In this document: positions 1-8,589 of the stretch, one piece after another
Position numbering within the stretch: the stretch's first letter is position 1
Layout of the letters: each line of letters opens with the position of its first letter
DNA from: Nocardioides sp. SR21
GTDB lineage: Bacteria > Actinomycetota > Actinomycetes > Propionibacteriales > Nocardioidaceae
Reading direction: 5' to 3'
DNA length: 64,000 bases
Assembly: GCF_022761125.1 (NCBI RefSeq)
Contig: NZ_JAKWJR010000010.1
Span: forward strand, 1 to 64,000
The notes under the pieces: generated by a model
What the model saw: only the letters and a program-made list of their open reading frames with translations
Told to the model about the DNA's origin: nothing
The model's database searches: none
Translations under genes and position numbers: made by a program

Positions 1-177
1 GAAACCCGCCGACGTCAGGTCATCACGATCCACGTGCGACGGAACACGCGCCATCGTCTCCCGGACGATGTGACCGACCAGAGGCATGTGCTCCACGATC
101 ATGGCCTCGAGATCGGCCGTGAGCGCGGGTGGGGCCGCCGACCGGTTCTCGGTCCCGAGGCCATGAGTAGTTTCCAT
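1..177 (-). CDS. Sigma-70 family RNA polymerase sigma factor (WhiG/FliA-like), N-terminal part, cut by window edge
   Basis: Partial gene; only the first 59 codons lie in the window. The visible protein contains EHMPLVGHIVRETMARVPSH followed by VDRDDLTSAGF, which is region 1.2/2.1 of the FliA/SigF/WhiG class of alternative sigma factors, so the product should direct RNA polymerase to a special promoter set. The start is uncertain. ATG at 177 has a TAnnnT-poor but AT-rich upstream stretch. An in-frame ATG at 207 would add ten residues. Neither has a Shine-Dalgarno sequence. Both ATGs sit inside copies of the same 10-bp palindrome. It is transcribed away from the acyl-CoA oxidase-like gene, in the same direction. 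Confidence 0.75.
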   Translation of the reverse strand, partial: METTHGLGTENRSAAPPALTADLEAMIVEHMPLVGHIVRETMARVPSHVDRDDLTSAGF

Positions 178-211
178 GGAAGTAATACAAGCATGAATCT
201 CTTCCATGGAA
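172..211. promoter_or_regulatory. Two perfect TTCCATGGAA palindromes 30 bp apart at a sigma factor start
   Basis: TTCCATGGAA occurs at 172-181 and again at 202-211, centre to centre 30 bp, about three helical turns. Both overlap possible start codons of the sigma factor gene. The sequence between them is AT-rich for this genome. The spacing and symmetry look like paired operator sites for a dimeric regulator. The regulator is unknown. Confidence 0.4.
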
Positions 212-255
212 GGGAATTGTCTGGACCGCTGACGACAACCGCTACTTACCGAGCG

Positions 256-2238
256 CTAAGTCGCTGGAGGTGCTATGGGTCCGGCGACCAGATCGGGCGA
301 GCGAAGCATCTCCGGCGGAACCGCCCATGCGTCCACAAGATCCACGGCCAACGGCCGGACCTTGCGGCAAAGACCGCCGATCTCACGGCTGATCGCCTTC
401 GACCGCTGCACCGTCAATCGGCCGTGCTCCATGAACCAGGCCCGGTCCGACTCGATGGTCGAGAGCGCGAACAGGTCGCACAGCAGGCCCAGCGCGACCT
501 TGGTGTCGCCGTCCGGCTGGGCGCGGACCTTGTCGACGAACGCCTCGAGCACCAGTCGCTCGACGTGCGCGTTGGCGGCGGCGATCACGTGGTCCTGCAC
601 CGCGGAGAACACCTCGCCCGGGTTCGAGCCCTGGTCGATCCCGCGCTTGAGCCGTCGCGCGACGCCGCCGAGCATGTGCTCCTCACGGAACCGCAGCATC
701 GCGAGGTGGTACTCCGAGTCGAGGAGGCCGGCCTCCTGGTCCCACGAGTCGCCACCCGGCAGCAGGTCGCGGACCCGCTCGAACATCTTGTGCACGGAGG
801 TCCGCTCGATGACGGTCTCCACGGCGAGGTTGGTGACGAAACGGACCATCCCGAGCTGGTCGAGGTCCTGGAACTCGCTGGCGTAGTCGGTCAGCAGGCC
901 CTTGGCCACGAGCTGCAGCAGCACGTGGTTGTCACCCTCGAACGTCGTGAAGACGTCGGTGTCGGCCTTGAGCGCGGCGAACCGGTTGATCGAGAGGTAG
1001 CCCGCTCCCCCGCACGCCTCGCGGCACTCCTGGATGGTCCGCGTCGCGTGCCAGGTGCCGAGCGCCTTGGTGCCGGCAGCGCGCGACTCGAGCTCGCGGC
1101 GGGTGTGCTCGTCGTCGGTGTGTCCGGAGAAGACGTCGTGCAGCTGGAGCGCGACGACCTCCTGCGCGAAGTGCAGCGCGTAGGTCCGGGCGATCAGCGG
1201 CAGCAGCCGGCGCTGGTGCATCCCGTAGTCGAGCAGCAGCTCCTCCTGCTCGTCCGAGGTCGCCTCGAACTGGCGGCGGCGTACGGCGTACTTCGTGGCG
1301 ATCGCGAGCGCGACCTTGCTGGCGTTGATGCCGGCGCCGCCGACGCAGACCCGGCCCTGGACGAGGGTGCCGAGCATCGTGAAGAAGCGCCGGTTCGGGT
1401 TGTCGATCGCGCTCTCGTAGACGCCCTCGGGCGTCACGTCGGCGAAGCGGTTGAGCAGCGCGGTGCGCGGCACCCGCACCTCGTCGAACCAGATCCGGCC
1501 GTTGTCGACGCCGTTGAGGCCCATCTTGCGGCCGTCGTCCTCGATGCGTACGCCGGGGCAGGGCTCCCGGCCGTCGCGGATCGGGACCACGAACGCGTGC
1601 ACGCCCTCGGAGCGGCCGCCCACCTCGAGCTGGGCGAAGACGACCGCGACCTCCGCGTGCCTGGCGGCGTTGCCGATGTAGTCCTTGCGCGCCGACTCGG
1701 TGGTCGTGGTGATCACGAACTCCTGGGTGTCGACGTCGTAGCGCGCGACCGTGCCGAGCGCCTGGACGTTCGAGCCGTGGCCGGTCTCGGTCATCGCGAA
1801 GCAGCCCATCAGCTTCCCGGTGATCAGGTCGCTCAGGTACGCGTCGTGGTGCTGCTTCGTGCCCAGCTGCAGGATCGCGCCGCCGAACAGCCCGAACTGC
1901 ACGCCCACCTTGACCAGCACCGAGAGGTCGCCGTACGCCAGCGTCTCGAACGCCGCGATCGAGGCGCCGATGTCGCCGCCGCCGCCGTACTCCTCCGGGA
2001 AGCCCATCCCGGTCTGCCCGGTCGCGGCCATCTCGACCACGACCTCCTTCACGCGCTCGCGGAAGTCGTCGATCGACAGGTCCTCGGCCTCGTCGAGGAT
2101 CGAGGCGTACTCGGCGAGGTTGGTGCGGACCAGGTTGCGGACGTCGGCGTACCTGCCGTCGAGCAGCGCGGTCAGCTCGGGGACGTCGATCTCCGGCTGG
2201 ACGTAGCCGGTCGGGGGTGCCGCGGTGTCAGTCGCCAT
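256..2238 (-). CDS. Acyl-CoA oxidase/dehydrogenase-type flavoprotein
   Basis: The 660-residue protein has the acyl-CoA dehydrogenase fold, extended at the C-terminus as in acyl-CoA oxidases (usual ACADs are about 380-400). It should catalyse FAD-dependent alpha,beta-dehydrogenation of acyl-CoA in fatty acid or lipid breakdown. Visible marks are the flavin/substrate region CFAMTETGHGSNVQ, the YAVRRRQF motif, and ACGGAGYLSINRF followed by TFEGDNHVLLQ, the oxidase-type active-site segment. Start ATG 2238 is supported by a TAAGCA -10 box at 2245-2250 with six bases before the ATG, which suggests a leaderless transcript. Whether the electron acceptor is oxygen or an ETF cannot be read from sequence. 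Confidence 0.88.
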   Translation of the reverse strand: MATDTAAPPTGYVQPEIDVPELTALLDGRYADVRNLVRTNLAEYASILDEAEDLSIDDFRERVKEVVVEMAATGQTGMGFPEEYGGGGDIGASIAAFETLAYGDLSVLVKVGVQFGLFGGAILQLGTKQHHDAYLSDLITGKLMGCFAMTETGHGSNVQALGTVARYDVDTQEFVITTTTESARKDYIGNAARHAEVAVVFAQLEVGGRSEGVHAFVVPIRDGREPCPGVRIEDDGRKMGLNGVDNGRIWFDEVRVPRTALLNRFADVTPEGVYESAIDNPNRRFFTMLGTLVQGRVCVGGAGINASKVALAIATKYAVRRRQFEATSDEQEELLLDYGMHQRRLLPLIARTYALHFAQEVVALQLHDVFSGHTDDEHTRRELESRAAGTKALGTWHATRTIQECREACGGAGYLSINRFAALKADTDVFTTFEGDNHVLLQLVAKGLLTDYASEFQDLDQLGMVRFVTNLAVETVIERTSVHKMFERVRDLLPGGDSWDQEAGLLDSEYHLAMLRFREEHMLGGVARRLKRGIDQGSNPGEVFSAVQDHVIAAANAHVERLVLEAFVDKVRAQPDGDTKVALGLLCDLFALSTIESDRAWFMEHGRLTVQRSKAISREIGGLCRKVRPLAVDLVDAWAVPPEMLRSPDLVAGPIAPPAT

Positions 2239-2288
2239 GGCGCATGCTTACCCACCATCTCCGGGCGGCAAGCAGTGATCTGGACCTC

Positions 2289-3326
2289 TCAGCGGTCGAC
2301 GGGGACCTTGGAGGTCGTCGTCGTGGGGTGCGACGCGAGGCCGTGCTTGGAGAACTTCTGCCCGCTCGCGATGCCGCCGATGTAGAACGAGACGAAGGCG
2401 ATCATGATGCCGGCGATGTCGTCGGCGACGTAGTGCCAGCCGAAGTAGAGCGTGGCGACGACGGTGAGCCCGAAGTTGACCCAGAAGACCCACTTCAGCA
2501 CCTTCGACTGGACCGTGAACTGCACCATCAGGGCCCAGAGGAGCGAGATGGCGGTGTGCAGGCTGGCGAAGCCCGCGACGGTCTGGGCCTGGCCGTCACT
2601 CCACAGCACGCCGTGACGGGCGTTGACCAGGGATCTCATCAGGTCGGTGGTGCCGGTGTGCGACAGGCTGTTGTAGAGCCAGCTGTACTCGAGCCCGGGG
2701 CCGAGGGTCGGGAGCGCGTAGTAGGAGAGCGTCCCGAGGGTCCACGCGACCCCCTGCGCGGTGACGAACCACCAGCCGTAGGACAGGTTCCGCGACCACA
2801 CGAGCCACACCGTCACGAGGATCGCGACCATCGGGATGAAGAGCAGGTAGAAGCTGGACAGCAGGTGCGCGACGACGGTCGTGCCGAGGACCTGGTGGAT
2901 GACCAGCGCCGGGTCGTGGCCGAAGAACAGCACCCGGTCGAGCATGAGCAGCTCGCGGTCGTACATGCGGTCGCTGACCAGCGGCAGGAACGACTTGAGG
3001 TTCCGGTAGCTCACGTAGATCACGTAGAAGCAGGCGATGCCCAGGATCACCAGGAGCAGTCGCTCCCGCGACCAGTGGCTGTGCCAGCGCTCCCGCACGA
3101 TCTCCGGCATCTGCCGGACCCGACCGCGCGTCAGCCACACCGCCCGGGGCACCAGGTCGAGGAACAACGCACCCAGGCAGAGGATCGGCAGCCGCAGCCA
3201 CGAGGGGCCGAGGAAGCTGCCCTCCGGGTCGATCAGGGGCCGATCGAGGTGCCAGGCGGTGAGCGCAGCCCAGGCCAGCATCACAGCCGCGTTCACCACG
3301 AGGAAGACGTAGGCGCGGCGATACAC
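2289..3326 (-). CDS. PAP2-superfamily membrane phosphatase / AUR1-like protein
   Basis: A 345-residue integral membrane protein with about six to eight hydrophobic segments. The C-terminal half has GFASLHTAISL and, about 45 residues on, GWHYVADDIAG. These match the histidine motifs of the PAP2 phosphatase / inositolphosphotransferase (AUR1-like) group, which act on lipid phosphates or transfer phospho-headgroups at the membrane. Start is GTG at 3326, seven bases after TAGACT (3334-3339), so it is probably leaderless. It is followed by the thiamine transporter genes in the same direction but has its own promoter upstream. The substrate is unknown. Confidence 0.75.
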   Translation of the reverse strand: MYRRAYVFLVVNAAVMLAWAALTAWHLDRPLIDPEGSFLGPSWLRLPILCLGALFLDLVPRAVWLTRGRVRQMPEIVRERWHSHWSRERLLLVILGIACFYVIYVSYRNLKSFLPLVSDRMYDRELLMLDRVLFFGHDPALVIHQVLGTTVVAHLLSSFYLLFIPMVAILVTVWLVWSRNLSYGWWFVTAQGVAWTLGTLSYYALPTLGPGLEYSWLYNSLSHTGTTDLMRSLVNARHGVLWSDGQAQTVAGFASLHTAISLLWALMVQFTVQSKVLKWVFWVNFGLTVVATLYFGWHYVADDIAGIMIAFVSFYIGGIASGQKFSKHGLASHPTTTTSKVPVDR

Positions 3327-3353
3327 GGAGGTCAGTCTAGGGAGGTTCCCTGA

Positions 3354-4343
3354 TCACGGGCCAAACGGCGTCACCGCGAGACGGCCGGCGTCGACGGTCA
3401 GGGCCACCCGGTCGCCCGGCGCCGGGTGCGATCCGTGCCCCGCGACGGCGTCCATCTCACCGACGTCCTCGACGTCGACGACCAGCCGGATCTGGCTGGG
3501 CGTCGCGCGCCCGGAGAGCACGACGCCGCGCAGCGGGCCCTGCTCGGCGACCACCAGCGCGGAGCGCCGTACGGCGACCGTGGGCGCCCCGGGCAGGCCC
3601 GCGGCGCGGAGCACGCGCTGGGCGGCCTCGTTGACGAGCACCCGCGCGTAGCCGAGGAACAGCGCGGTCTCCGGGTCCGCCGGCGCCCGCCACACCTCGG
3701 CGATCTCCCCCTGCTGGACGACGCGGCCGGCGCGCATCACCGCGAGCCGGTCGGCGACCGCGAACGCCTCCTCGTGGTCGTGGGTCACCATCAAGGCGGT
3801 GGTCCCGGCCGCGCGCAGGATGTCGCGCAGGTCGGTGGCGAGCCGCTCGCGGAGGCCGGCGTCGAGCGCCGACAGCGGCTCGTCGAGCAGCAGCAGCCGC
3901 GGCTGCACCGCGAGGGAGCGGGCCAGCGCGACCCGCTGCCGCTCGCCGCCGGAGAGGGTGCCGGGCAGGCGGTCGGCGTACCCCTGCAGCCCGACCAGCT
4001 CGAGCAGCTCCCGGACCCGCGCTCCCGCGTCCGGCGTACGTCGCAGGCGCAGCGCGTACCCGACGTTGCGGGCGACCGTCAGGTGGTTGAAGAGCTGCCC
4101 GTCCTGGAACATCAGGGCGAACCCGCGCTTGTGCGTCGGGACGCCGGCGAGGTCGTCGCCGTCCCACGTGATCCGGCCGCCCGCGGGCGGCTCGAGCCCG
4201 GCGACTGCGCGCAGCAGCGTCGACTTGCCGGAGCCGCTGGGGCCGAGGACGGCGAGCACGTGGCCGTCCTCGAGGGTCAGGGACGCGTCGACGACCGCGG
4301 GGGCGCCGTCGTACGACACGGAGAGGTTCTCGAGGGTCAGCAT
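3354..4343 (-). CDS. thiQ: Thiamine ABC transporter, ATP-binding protein
   Basis: The 329-residue ATPase of the transporter has a Walker A motif GPSGSGKST near residue 30, a Q-loop FQDG, signature LSGGERQRVALARS, Walker B LLLLDEP, and switch His in VTHDHEEAF. A roughly 100-residue C-terminal extension resembles a regulatory TOBE-type domain. The start ATG overlaps the permease stop as ATGA, so translation is coupled. It belongs to a thiB-thiP-thiQ operon behind a TPP riboswitch, which is the main reason for assigning thiamine rather than iron or sulfate as substrate. Confidence 0.87.
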   Translation of the reverse strand: MLTLENLSVSYDGAPAVVDASLTLEDGHVLAVLGPSGSGKSTLLRAVAGLEPPAGGRITWDGDDLAGVPTHKRGFALMFQDGQLFNHLTVARNVGYALRLRRTPDAGARVRELLELVGLQGYADRLPGTLSGGERQRVALARSLAVQPRLLLLDEPLSALDAGLRERLATDLRDILRAAGTTALMVTHDHEEAFAVADRLAVMRAGRVVQQGEIAEVWRAPADPETALFLGYARVLVNEAAQRVLRAAGLPGAPTVAVRRSALVVAEQGPLRGVVLSGRATPSQIRLVVDVEDVGEMDAVAGHGSHPAPGDRVALTVDAGRLAVTPFGP

Positions 4344-5977
4344 CAGAAGGCTCCGACGGACGGGACGCGGAGCCGCTCGACCAGCAGCATCACCACGGCG
4401 GTGGTGGCGGCGAGCACGACGGACGCGGCGAGGGCCATGCCGTAGTTCATCGCACCGGGGTGCCCGATGAGGTGGAAGATCACGATCGGCATCGTCGGGT
4501 TGTCGTCGCGGGCGAGGAACGAGGTCGCGCCGAACTCCCCCAGCGACACCGCGAACGCGAAGCCGGCCGCGGCCAGCAGCGGCTTCCACATCACCGGCAG
4601 GTCGACGGTGACGAACGTGCGCAGCGGGCCCGCGCCGAGCGACGCCGCGGCCTGCCGCTGGCGGTCGTCGATGCCGCCGAGGACCGGGGCGAGCGTGCGC
4701 ACGACCAGCGGCAGCGCGACCAGGGCCTGGGCGATCGGGACCAGCAGCAGGGAGTCGCGGAAGTCCAGCGGCGGCTCGTCGAGCGTGATGAGGAAGCCGA
4801 AGCCCAGGGTCACCGCGGAGACGCCGAGCGGCAGCATGAACAGCCCGTCGAGCAGGCCGCGGGCGCGGCGCTCGGCGCGGGTGCGCGACCGCCGGCTCAC
4901 GATGACGGCGATCAGGAGGCCGAGGCTCAGCGACATCCAGGTCGCGTCGACCGCCGTGCGCAGCGAGGTGACCAGGGCCTGGGTGACCGGCACCAGCAGC
5001 GCCTGCCGCGAGCCCTCGGTCGTCAGCGCGCGGTAGTTCTCCAGGCTCCAGTGGTCGCCGACCTGCAGCGAACCGGTGACCAGCGCGGCGATCGGCAGGC
5101 CGACGAGCACGACGACGACCGACGTCGCGAGCAGGCCCGGCCAGTCGCCGCGCGAGACCCGGGGGTGACGCGCGACCGACCGCGCCAACGTCGGGTCCGG
5201 CACGGAACGGAGGCGGGTGGTGACCACGAGGAGGGCGGTGATCGCGAGCAGCTGCACGATCGACAGCGCGGCCGCGGCCTGGAGGTCGAGCAGGTTGGTG
5301 GTGAGCAGGTAGATCTCGGTCTCGACCGAGGAGTACCGCAGCCCGCCGAGGGTCAGCACGACGCCGAACGCCGTGGCGCAGAACAGGAACACCACGCTCG
5401 CGGCCGACACGATCGCGGGCCGCAGCGCCGGCAGCGTGACCGTGCGGAACACGTGCGCGGGGCTCGCGCCGAGCGAGGCCGCGGCCTCCGCCGGGCGCGT
5501 GTCCAGGGACTCCCACGCGGCACCGACCGCGCGGATCACGACCGCCACGTTGAAGAACACCAGGCCGGCGACGATCGCGCCCGCGGAGCCGTCGAAGCCG
5601 AGGAACCCGAGGGGACCGGCCTCGCCGATCAGCTCGCGGAACGCGACGCCGACCACGACCGTCGGCAGCACGAAGGGCACCAGCAGCAGGGCGCGCAGGG
5701 CGGCGCGGCCGCGGAACCGGCGCCGATGCAGCAGGTGCGCGGCCGGCACCCCGAGGAGCACGGCGCACGCGGTCGCCAGCACCGACGACCACACGGTGAA
5801 CCAGATGACCCGCTGCACCCGCGGCCGGGCGAGCACCTCCAGGACCGCACCGGGGTCGAACGTGCCGTCGGCCCACAGGCCCTCGGCCAGCATCCCGCTG
5901 ATCGGCAGCAGGAAGAACACGCCCAGCACGGCCAGCGGCACCGCCGCCAGCCCCGCGAGGACGAACAGGCGCCTCAT
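4343..5977 (-). CDS. thiP: Thiamine ABC transporter, fused double permease
   Basis: The 544-residue protein is made of two homologous permease halves with about 12 membrane helices in all. Each half carries an EAA loop for docking to the ATPase: EAAASLGASPAHVFRTVTLP in the first half and AAASLGAGPLRTFVTVDLP in the second. This fused layout is typical of ThiP and of Fe(III) permeases. The start ATG at 5977 overlaps the stop of the binding-protein gene (ATGA), and its own stop overlaps thiQ. The TPP riboswitch upstream indicates thiamine or a thiamine derivative as cargo. Confidence 0.88.
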   Translation of the reverse strand: MRRLFVLAGLAAVPLAVLGVFFLLPISGMLAEGLWADGTFDPGAVLEVLARPRVQRVIWFTVWSSVLATACAVLLGVPAAHLLHRRRFRGRAALRALLLVPFVLPTVVVGVAFRELIGEAGPLGFLGFDGSAGAIVAGLVFFNVAVVIRAVGAAWESLDTRPAEAAASLGASPAHVFRTVTLPALRPAIVSAASVVFLFCATAFGVVLTLGGLRYSSVETEIYLLTTNLLDLQAAAALSIVQLLAITALLVVTTRLRSVPDPTLARSVARHPRVSRGDWPGLLATSVVVVLVGLPIAALVTGSLQVGDHWSLENYRALTTEGSRQALLVPVTQALVTSLRTAVDATWMSLSLGLLIAVIVSRRSRTRAERRARGLLDGLFMLPLGVSAVTLGFGFLITLDEPPLDFRDSLLLVPIAQALVALPLVVRTLAPVLGGIDDRQRQAAASLGAGPLRTFVTVDLPVMWKPLLAAAGFAFAVSLGEFGATSFLARDDNPTMPIVIFHLIGHPGAMNYGMALAASVVLAATTAVVMLLVERLRVPSVGAF

Positions 5978-7053
5978 CGCGAGGTGATGTCGCTCCAGTC
6001 GCGCAGCCAGTCGTCGCGGCCCTCCGCGATCGCCTCCGGGTCGACCGTGATCGGCTCGGTCGGCTGCTCCGCGAACTCCGCCCACTCGGCCGGCAGCTCG
6101 ACCGACGCGTCGACCGGGAACACGTACATGCTCTCCGGCAGCGCCGCCTGGACGTCCGGGCTCAGCAGGAAGTCCACCAGCGCCTCGGCCCCGGCCGGGT
6201 TGGCAGCACCCTCGAGGACTCCGGCGTACTCCACCTGGCGGAAGCAGGTGTCCAGCAGCGCGCTGGTGGTGGAGGTGCCGTCGTCGGCGATCGTGAACGC
6301 CGGCGAGGAGTCGTACGACAGCACGATCGGCCGGTCGCCCTTGCCACCGCCCTGGGTGAAGTCGACCTGGTACGCGTCCGACCAGCCGTCGGTCAGCAGC
6401 GTGTCGTTGTCCATCAGCTCGGACCAGTAGTCCTGCCAGCCGTCCTCGCCGTACGCCCCGATGGTGGCGAGCAGGAAGGCCATGCCCGGCGAGCTGGTCG
6501 CCGCGCCCGGCGTGACGAAGAGGCCCTCGTACGCCGGGTCGACCAGGTCGTCGAGCGAGGTCGGCGCGGCGAGGTCCTGCTCCGCGAACCAGGTGTCGTC
6601 GACGTTCACGCACACGCTCGCGTTGTCGACCGGGGTCAGCGCCCGCGCCTCGCCGTCCTCGCCGTCGCCGGGCAGGAGGTACTGCTCCGCACCCTCGGGC
6701 AGTGTGGCGTCGTACGGCGCGAACACGCCCTCGGCCAGCGCCCGCGAGGCGAACGTGTTGTCGACGCCGAACGCGACGTCGCCGAGCGGGTTGTCCTGGG
6801 TGAGCACGAGCTTGTTGGTCAGCACGCCGGCGTCGCCGGCGGCCCGGACCTCCAGGTCGAAGCCGCTCTCCTCCTCGAACTGCTTCACCAGCTTCTTCGG
6901 CAGCACGAACGACTCGTGGGTCACGAGCACCACCTCGGTCGGCGTCGCGCCGTCCTCGGGCTCCTCGCTCCCCGAGCTCTCCCCGATGGTCGAGCACGCG
7001 GTCGCCGCCAGGGCGAGCGCCACCAACGGCACGCAGACACGCACAGATCTCAT
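5974..7053 (-). CDS. thiB: Thiamine ABC transporter substrate-binding lipoprotein
   Basis: The 359-residue secreted lipoprotein begins MRSVRVCVPLVALALAATAC, a signal peptide ending in a lipobox with Cys20, followed by a Ser/Glu-rich linker. The mature part contains the ThiB/iron-type binding fold (VVLVTHESFVLPKKLVKQFE; later IGAYGEDGWQDYWSELM). An in-frame ATG further upstream would lie inside the riboswitch, so the start at 7053 was chosen; it has a GAAGGGAG ribosome-binding site. It is first in the thiBPQ operon and delivers substrate to the ThiP permease outside the membrane. Confidence 0.88.
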   Translation of the reverse strand: MRSVRVCVPLVALALAATACSTIGESSGSEEPEDGATPTEVVLVTHESFVLPKKLVKQFEEESGFDLEVRAAGDAGVLTNKLVLTQDNPLGDVAFGVDNTFASRALAEGVFAPYDATLPEGAEQYLLPGDGEDGEARALTPVDNASVCVNVDDTWFAEQDLAAPTSLDDLVDPAYEGLFVTPGAATSSPGMAFLLATIGAYGEDGWQDYWSELMDNDTLLTDGWSDAYQVDFTQGGGKGDRPIVLSYDSSPAFTIADDGTSTTSALLDTCFRQVEYAGVLEGAANPAGAEALVDFLLSPDVQAALPESMYVFPVDASVELPAEWAEFAEQPTEPITVDPEAIAEGRDDWLRDWSDITSR

Positions 7054-7063
7054 TGGACTCCCT

Positions 7064-7146
7064 TCGCCGGTACTAACCGGAGCAGGTTCATAGGGTCTGC
7101 GGCGGATCCGCACTCTCAGCACGCCAGGCGTGCTCCCCTGTCTTGT
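7064..7146 (-). ncRNA. TPP riboswitch (thi box) upstream of thiB
   Basis: On the minus strand the sequence reads GGGGAGC ... GTGCTGAGAGTGCGG ... GACCCTATGAACCTG ... CCGGTTAGTACCGG. CTGAGAGTG and the ACCCTATGAACCTG core are the two conserved pyrimidine- and pyrophosphate-sensing parts of the TPP aptamer; the last part closes the P1/P4 side. It ends about 11 bases before the thiB start, within reach of the ribosome-binding site, so control of translation start is likely. A TAGGGT -10 box at 7154-7159 would place the transcript start just before the aptamer. Confidence 0.95.
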
Positions 7147-7217
7147 GGTGACGACCCTAGCGCGTCACCAAGCCGGTGATTGAGGAAGGGCCCCTGGGGC
7201 CGGTCTCGAGACCACCC

Positions 7218-8093
7218 CTACCGGCTGAGCGCGACCACCGTGTCCACGCGGGCCAGCTTCTCCGGGTTGCGTACGGCGTACAGGCCGGTGATCAGGCCGT
7301 CCTCGAGGACCGCGGACACGACCGTCTCGACGTTGCCGTCGACGAGGATGTGGATGCCCGGGGCGCCGTTAACGTAGGCGATCTCCAGGGTGACCGGCAC
7401 GTCGACGCTGGCGCCGGCGAGGAACCGGGCGACCTTGTCGGACCCGAGGATCGGGTGGAGCGCGGCCTTCTTCACGCCGCCGCCGTCGGAGACCAGCACG
7501 ACGTCGGGCGCGAGCACGTCCATCAGGCCCTGCACGTCACCGGTCGAGGCGGCGTGCATGAACTGCTTCAGCACCCGTTCGTACTGCGTGGCCGTGGTCT
7601 CGCTGCGCGGCTTCCGCTCGGCCACGTGGCTGCGCGCGCGGTGCGCGATCTGGCGTACGGCGGCCGGGGTCTTGTCGACCGCGGCCGCGATCTCGTCGTA
7701 CTCGAAGGCGAAGACCTCGCGCAGCACGAACACCGCCCGCTCGGTCGGGCCGAGCGTCTCGAGCACGGTGAGCATCGCGAGCGAGACGCTGTCCGCGAGC
7801 TCGACGTCCTCGGCGACGTCCGGGGTGGTGAGCAGCGGCTCGGGGAGCCACGGGCCGACGTACGTCTCGCGGCGCCGGGCGTTGGTGCGCATCCGGTTCA
7901 GCGACAGCCGGGTCACGATGCGGACCAGGTAGGCGCGCTCGTCGCGGACCTGGACCCGGTCGACGTCGACCCAGCGCAGCCAGGCCTCCTGGAGCACGTC
8001 CTCGGCGTCGGCGGCCGAGCCGAGCATCTCGTAGGCCACCGTGAACAGGAGGTTCCGATGCAGGACGAAGACGTCGGTCGACACGGCGTTCAT
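7218..8093 (-). CDS. ECF41-family RNA polymerase sigma factor with SnoaL-like C-terminal domain
   Basis: The 291-residue sigma factor has region 2 (AEDVLQEAWLRWV) and region 4 (FEYDEIAAAVDKTPAAVRQI) followed by a SnoaL/NTF2-like extension. The extension carries the marks of ECF41: WLPEPL in the linker, DGGG near residue 195 and NPEKL at the C-terminus. In this family the extension itself modulates sigma activity in place of an anti-sigma factor. ATG 8093 has a GAGGAG ribosome-binding site; longer versions would run through the promoter. A matching ECF41 promoter lies directly upstream, so autoregulation is likely. The usual gene partners of ECF41 (a CMD or oxidoreductase gene) are not adjacent. 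Confidence 0.9.
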   Translation of the reverse strand: MNAVSTDVFVLHRNLLFTVAYEMLGSAADAEDVLQEAWLRWVDVDRVQVRDERAYLVRIVTRLSLNRMRTNARRRETYVGPWLPEPLLTTPDVAEDVELADSVSLAMLTVLETLGPTERAVFVLREVFAFEYDEIAAAVDKTPAAVRQIAHRARSHVAERKPRSETTATQYERVLKQFMHAASTGDVQGLMDVLAPDVVLVSDGGGVKKAALHPILGSDKVARFLAGASVDVPVTLEIAYVNGAPGIHILVDGNVETVVSAVLEDGLITGLYAVRNPEKLARVDTVVALSR

Positions 8094-8123
8094 GGGGGCT
8101 CCTCGGGTCGTCGGTGTCCATGA

Positions 8124-8150
8124 GACACCGACCCACCGACATCTGTGACA
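8124..8150 (-). promoter_or_regulatory. ECF41-type promoter (TGTCACA-N16-TGTC)
   Basis: On the minus strand TGTCACA (8144-8150) is followed after exactly 16 bases by TGTC (8124-8127), 30 bases before the ECF41 start codon. The reported ECF41 target promoter is TGTCACA at -35 and CGTC at -10 with a similar spacer, so one base in the -10 differs. It fits autoregulation of the adjacent sigma gene. Confidence 0.65.
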
Positions 8151-8160
8151 GGGTTTTTCC

Positions 8161-8589
8161 GTGAAGGTCCTCGCAGTGTCGTTCGACATGCTCGATCCGT
8201 ATGCGGTCTACGGGATCTGCAAGATCCGGCAGGACGTGTTCATCGTCGAGCAGAACTGCCCCTACCCCGACCTCGATACACGCGATGTCGACCCCGAGAC
8301 CCGCCACGTTCTCCTGATGATCGACGACGCACTGCTCGGGTACGCGCGGGTTCTCGACGACGGGGAGGTCTGGCGGATCGGCCGGGTCCTCCTGGCTCCC
8401 GACGCACGTGGTCGCGGCTGGGCTGACCTGATCATGGACACCGCGCTCAACGTCTCGAAGGAACGCGACGTGGTGCTCGACGCCCAGTCACCGCTGGCGG
8501 GCTGGTACGCCACGTTCGGCTTCGAGGCCGACGGCGACGAGTTCCTCGAGGACGGGATCCCGCACACCCCGATGCGGCTCAGCCGCTGA
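8161..8589 (+). CDS. ElaA-type GNAT acetyltransferase
   Basis: The 142-residue protein covers the ElaA/GNAT family: FIVEQNCPYPDLD near residue 25, then the acetyl-CoA-binding strand and loop IGRVLLAPDARGRGWADLIM, and the terminal YATFGFEADGDEF. It should transfer acetyl from acetyl-CoA to an amine; the physiological substrate of ElaA proteins is not known. The GTG start at 8161 immediately follows the promoter region of the divergent ECF41 gene and has no ribosome-binding site, so it is probably leaderless. Its 3' end overlaps the convergent flavoenzyme gene by 11 bases. Confidence 0.85.
   Translation: MKVLAVSFDMLDPYAVYGICKIRQDVFIVEQNCPYPDLDTRDVDPETRHVLLMIDDALLGYARVLDDGEVWRIGRVLLAPDARGRGWADLIMDTALNVSKERDVVLDAQSPLAGWYATFGFEADGDEFLEDGIPHTPMRLSR

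Noticed and set aside
34..2385. 783-codon open frame on the plus strand over the acyl-CoA oxidase gene
   Set aside because: Arg/His/Val-rich composition typical of antisense frames in high-GC DNA; the minus strand gives a clear enzyme. The same holds for many other long opposite-strand frames, such as 256-886, 4460-6430, 29168-30520 and 47105-49006.
4343..6997. A single 884-codon permease frame
   Set aside because: The first 340 codons are the binding-protein gene read in the wrong frame; the true permease begins at 5977 where the start overlaps the previous stop.
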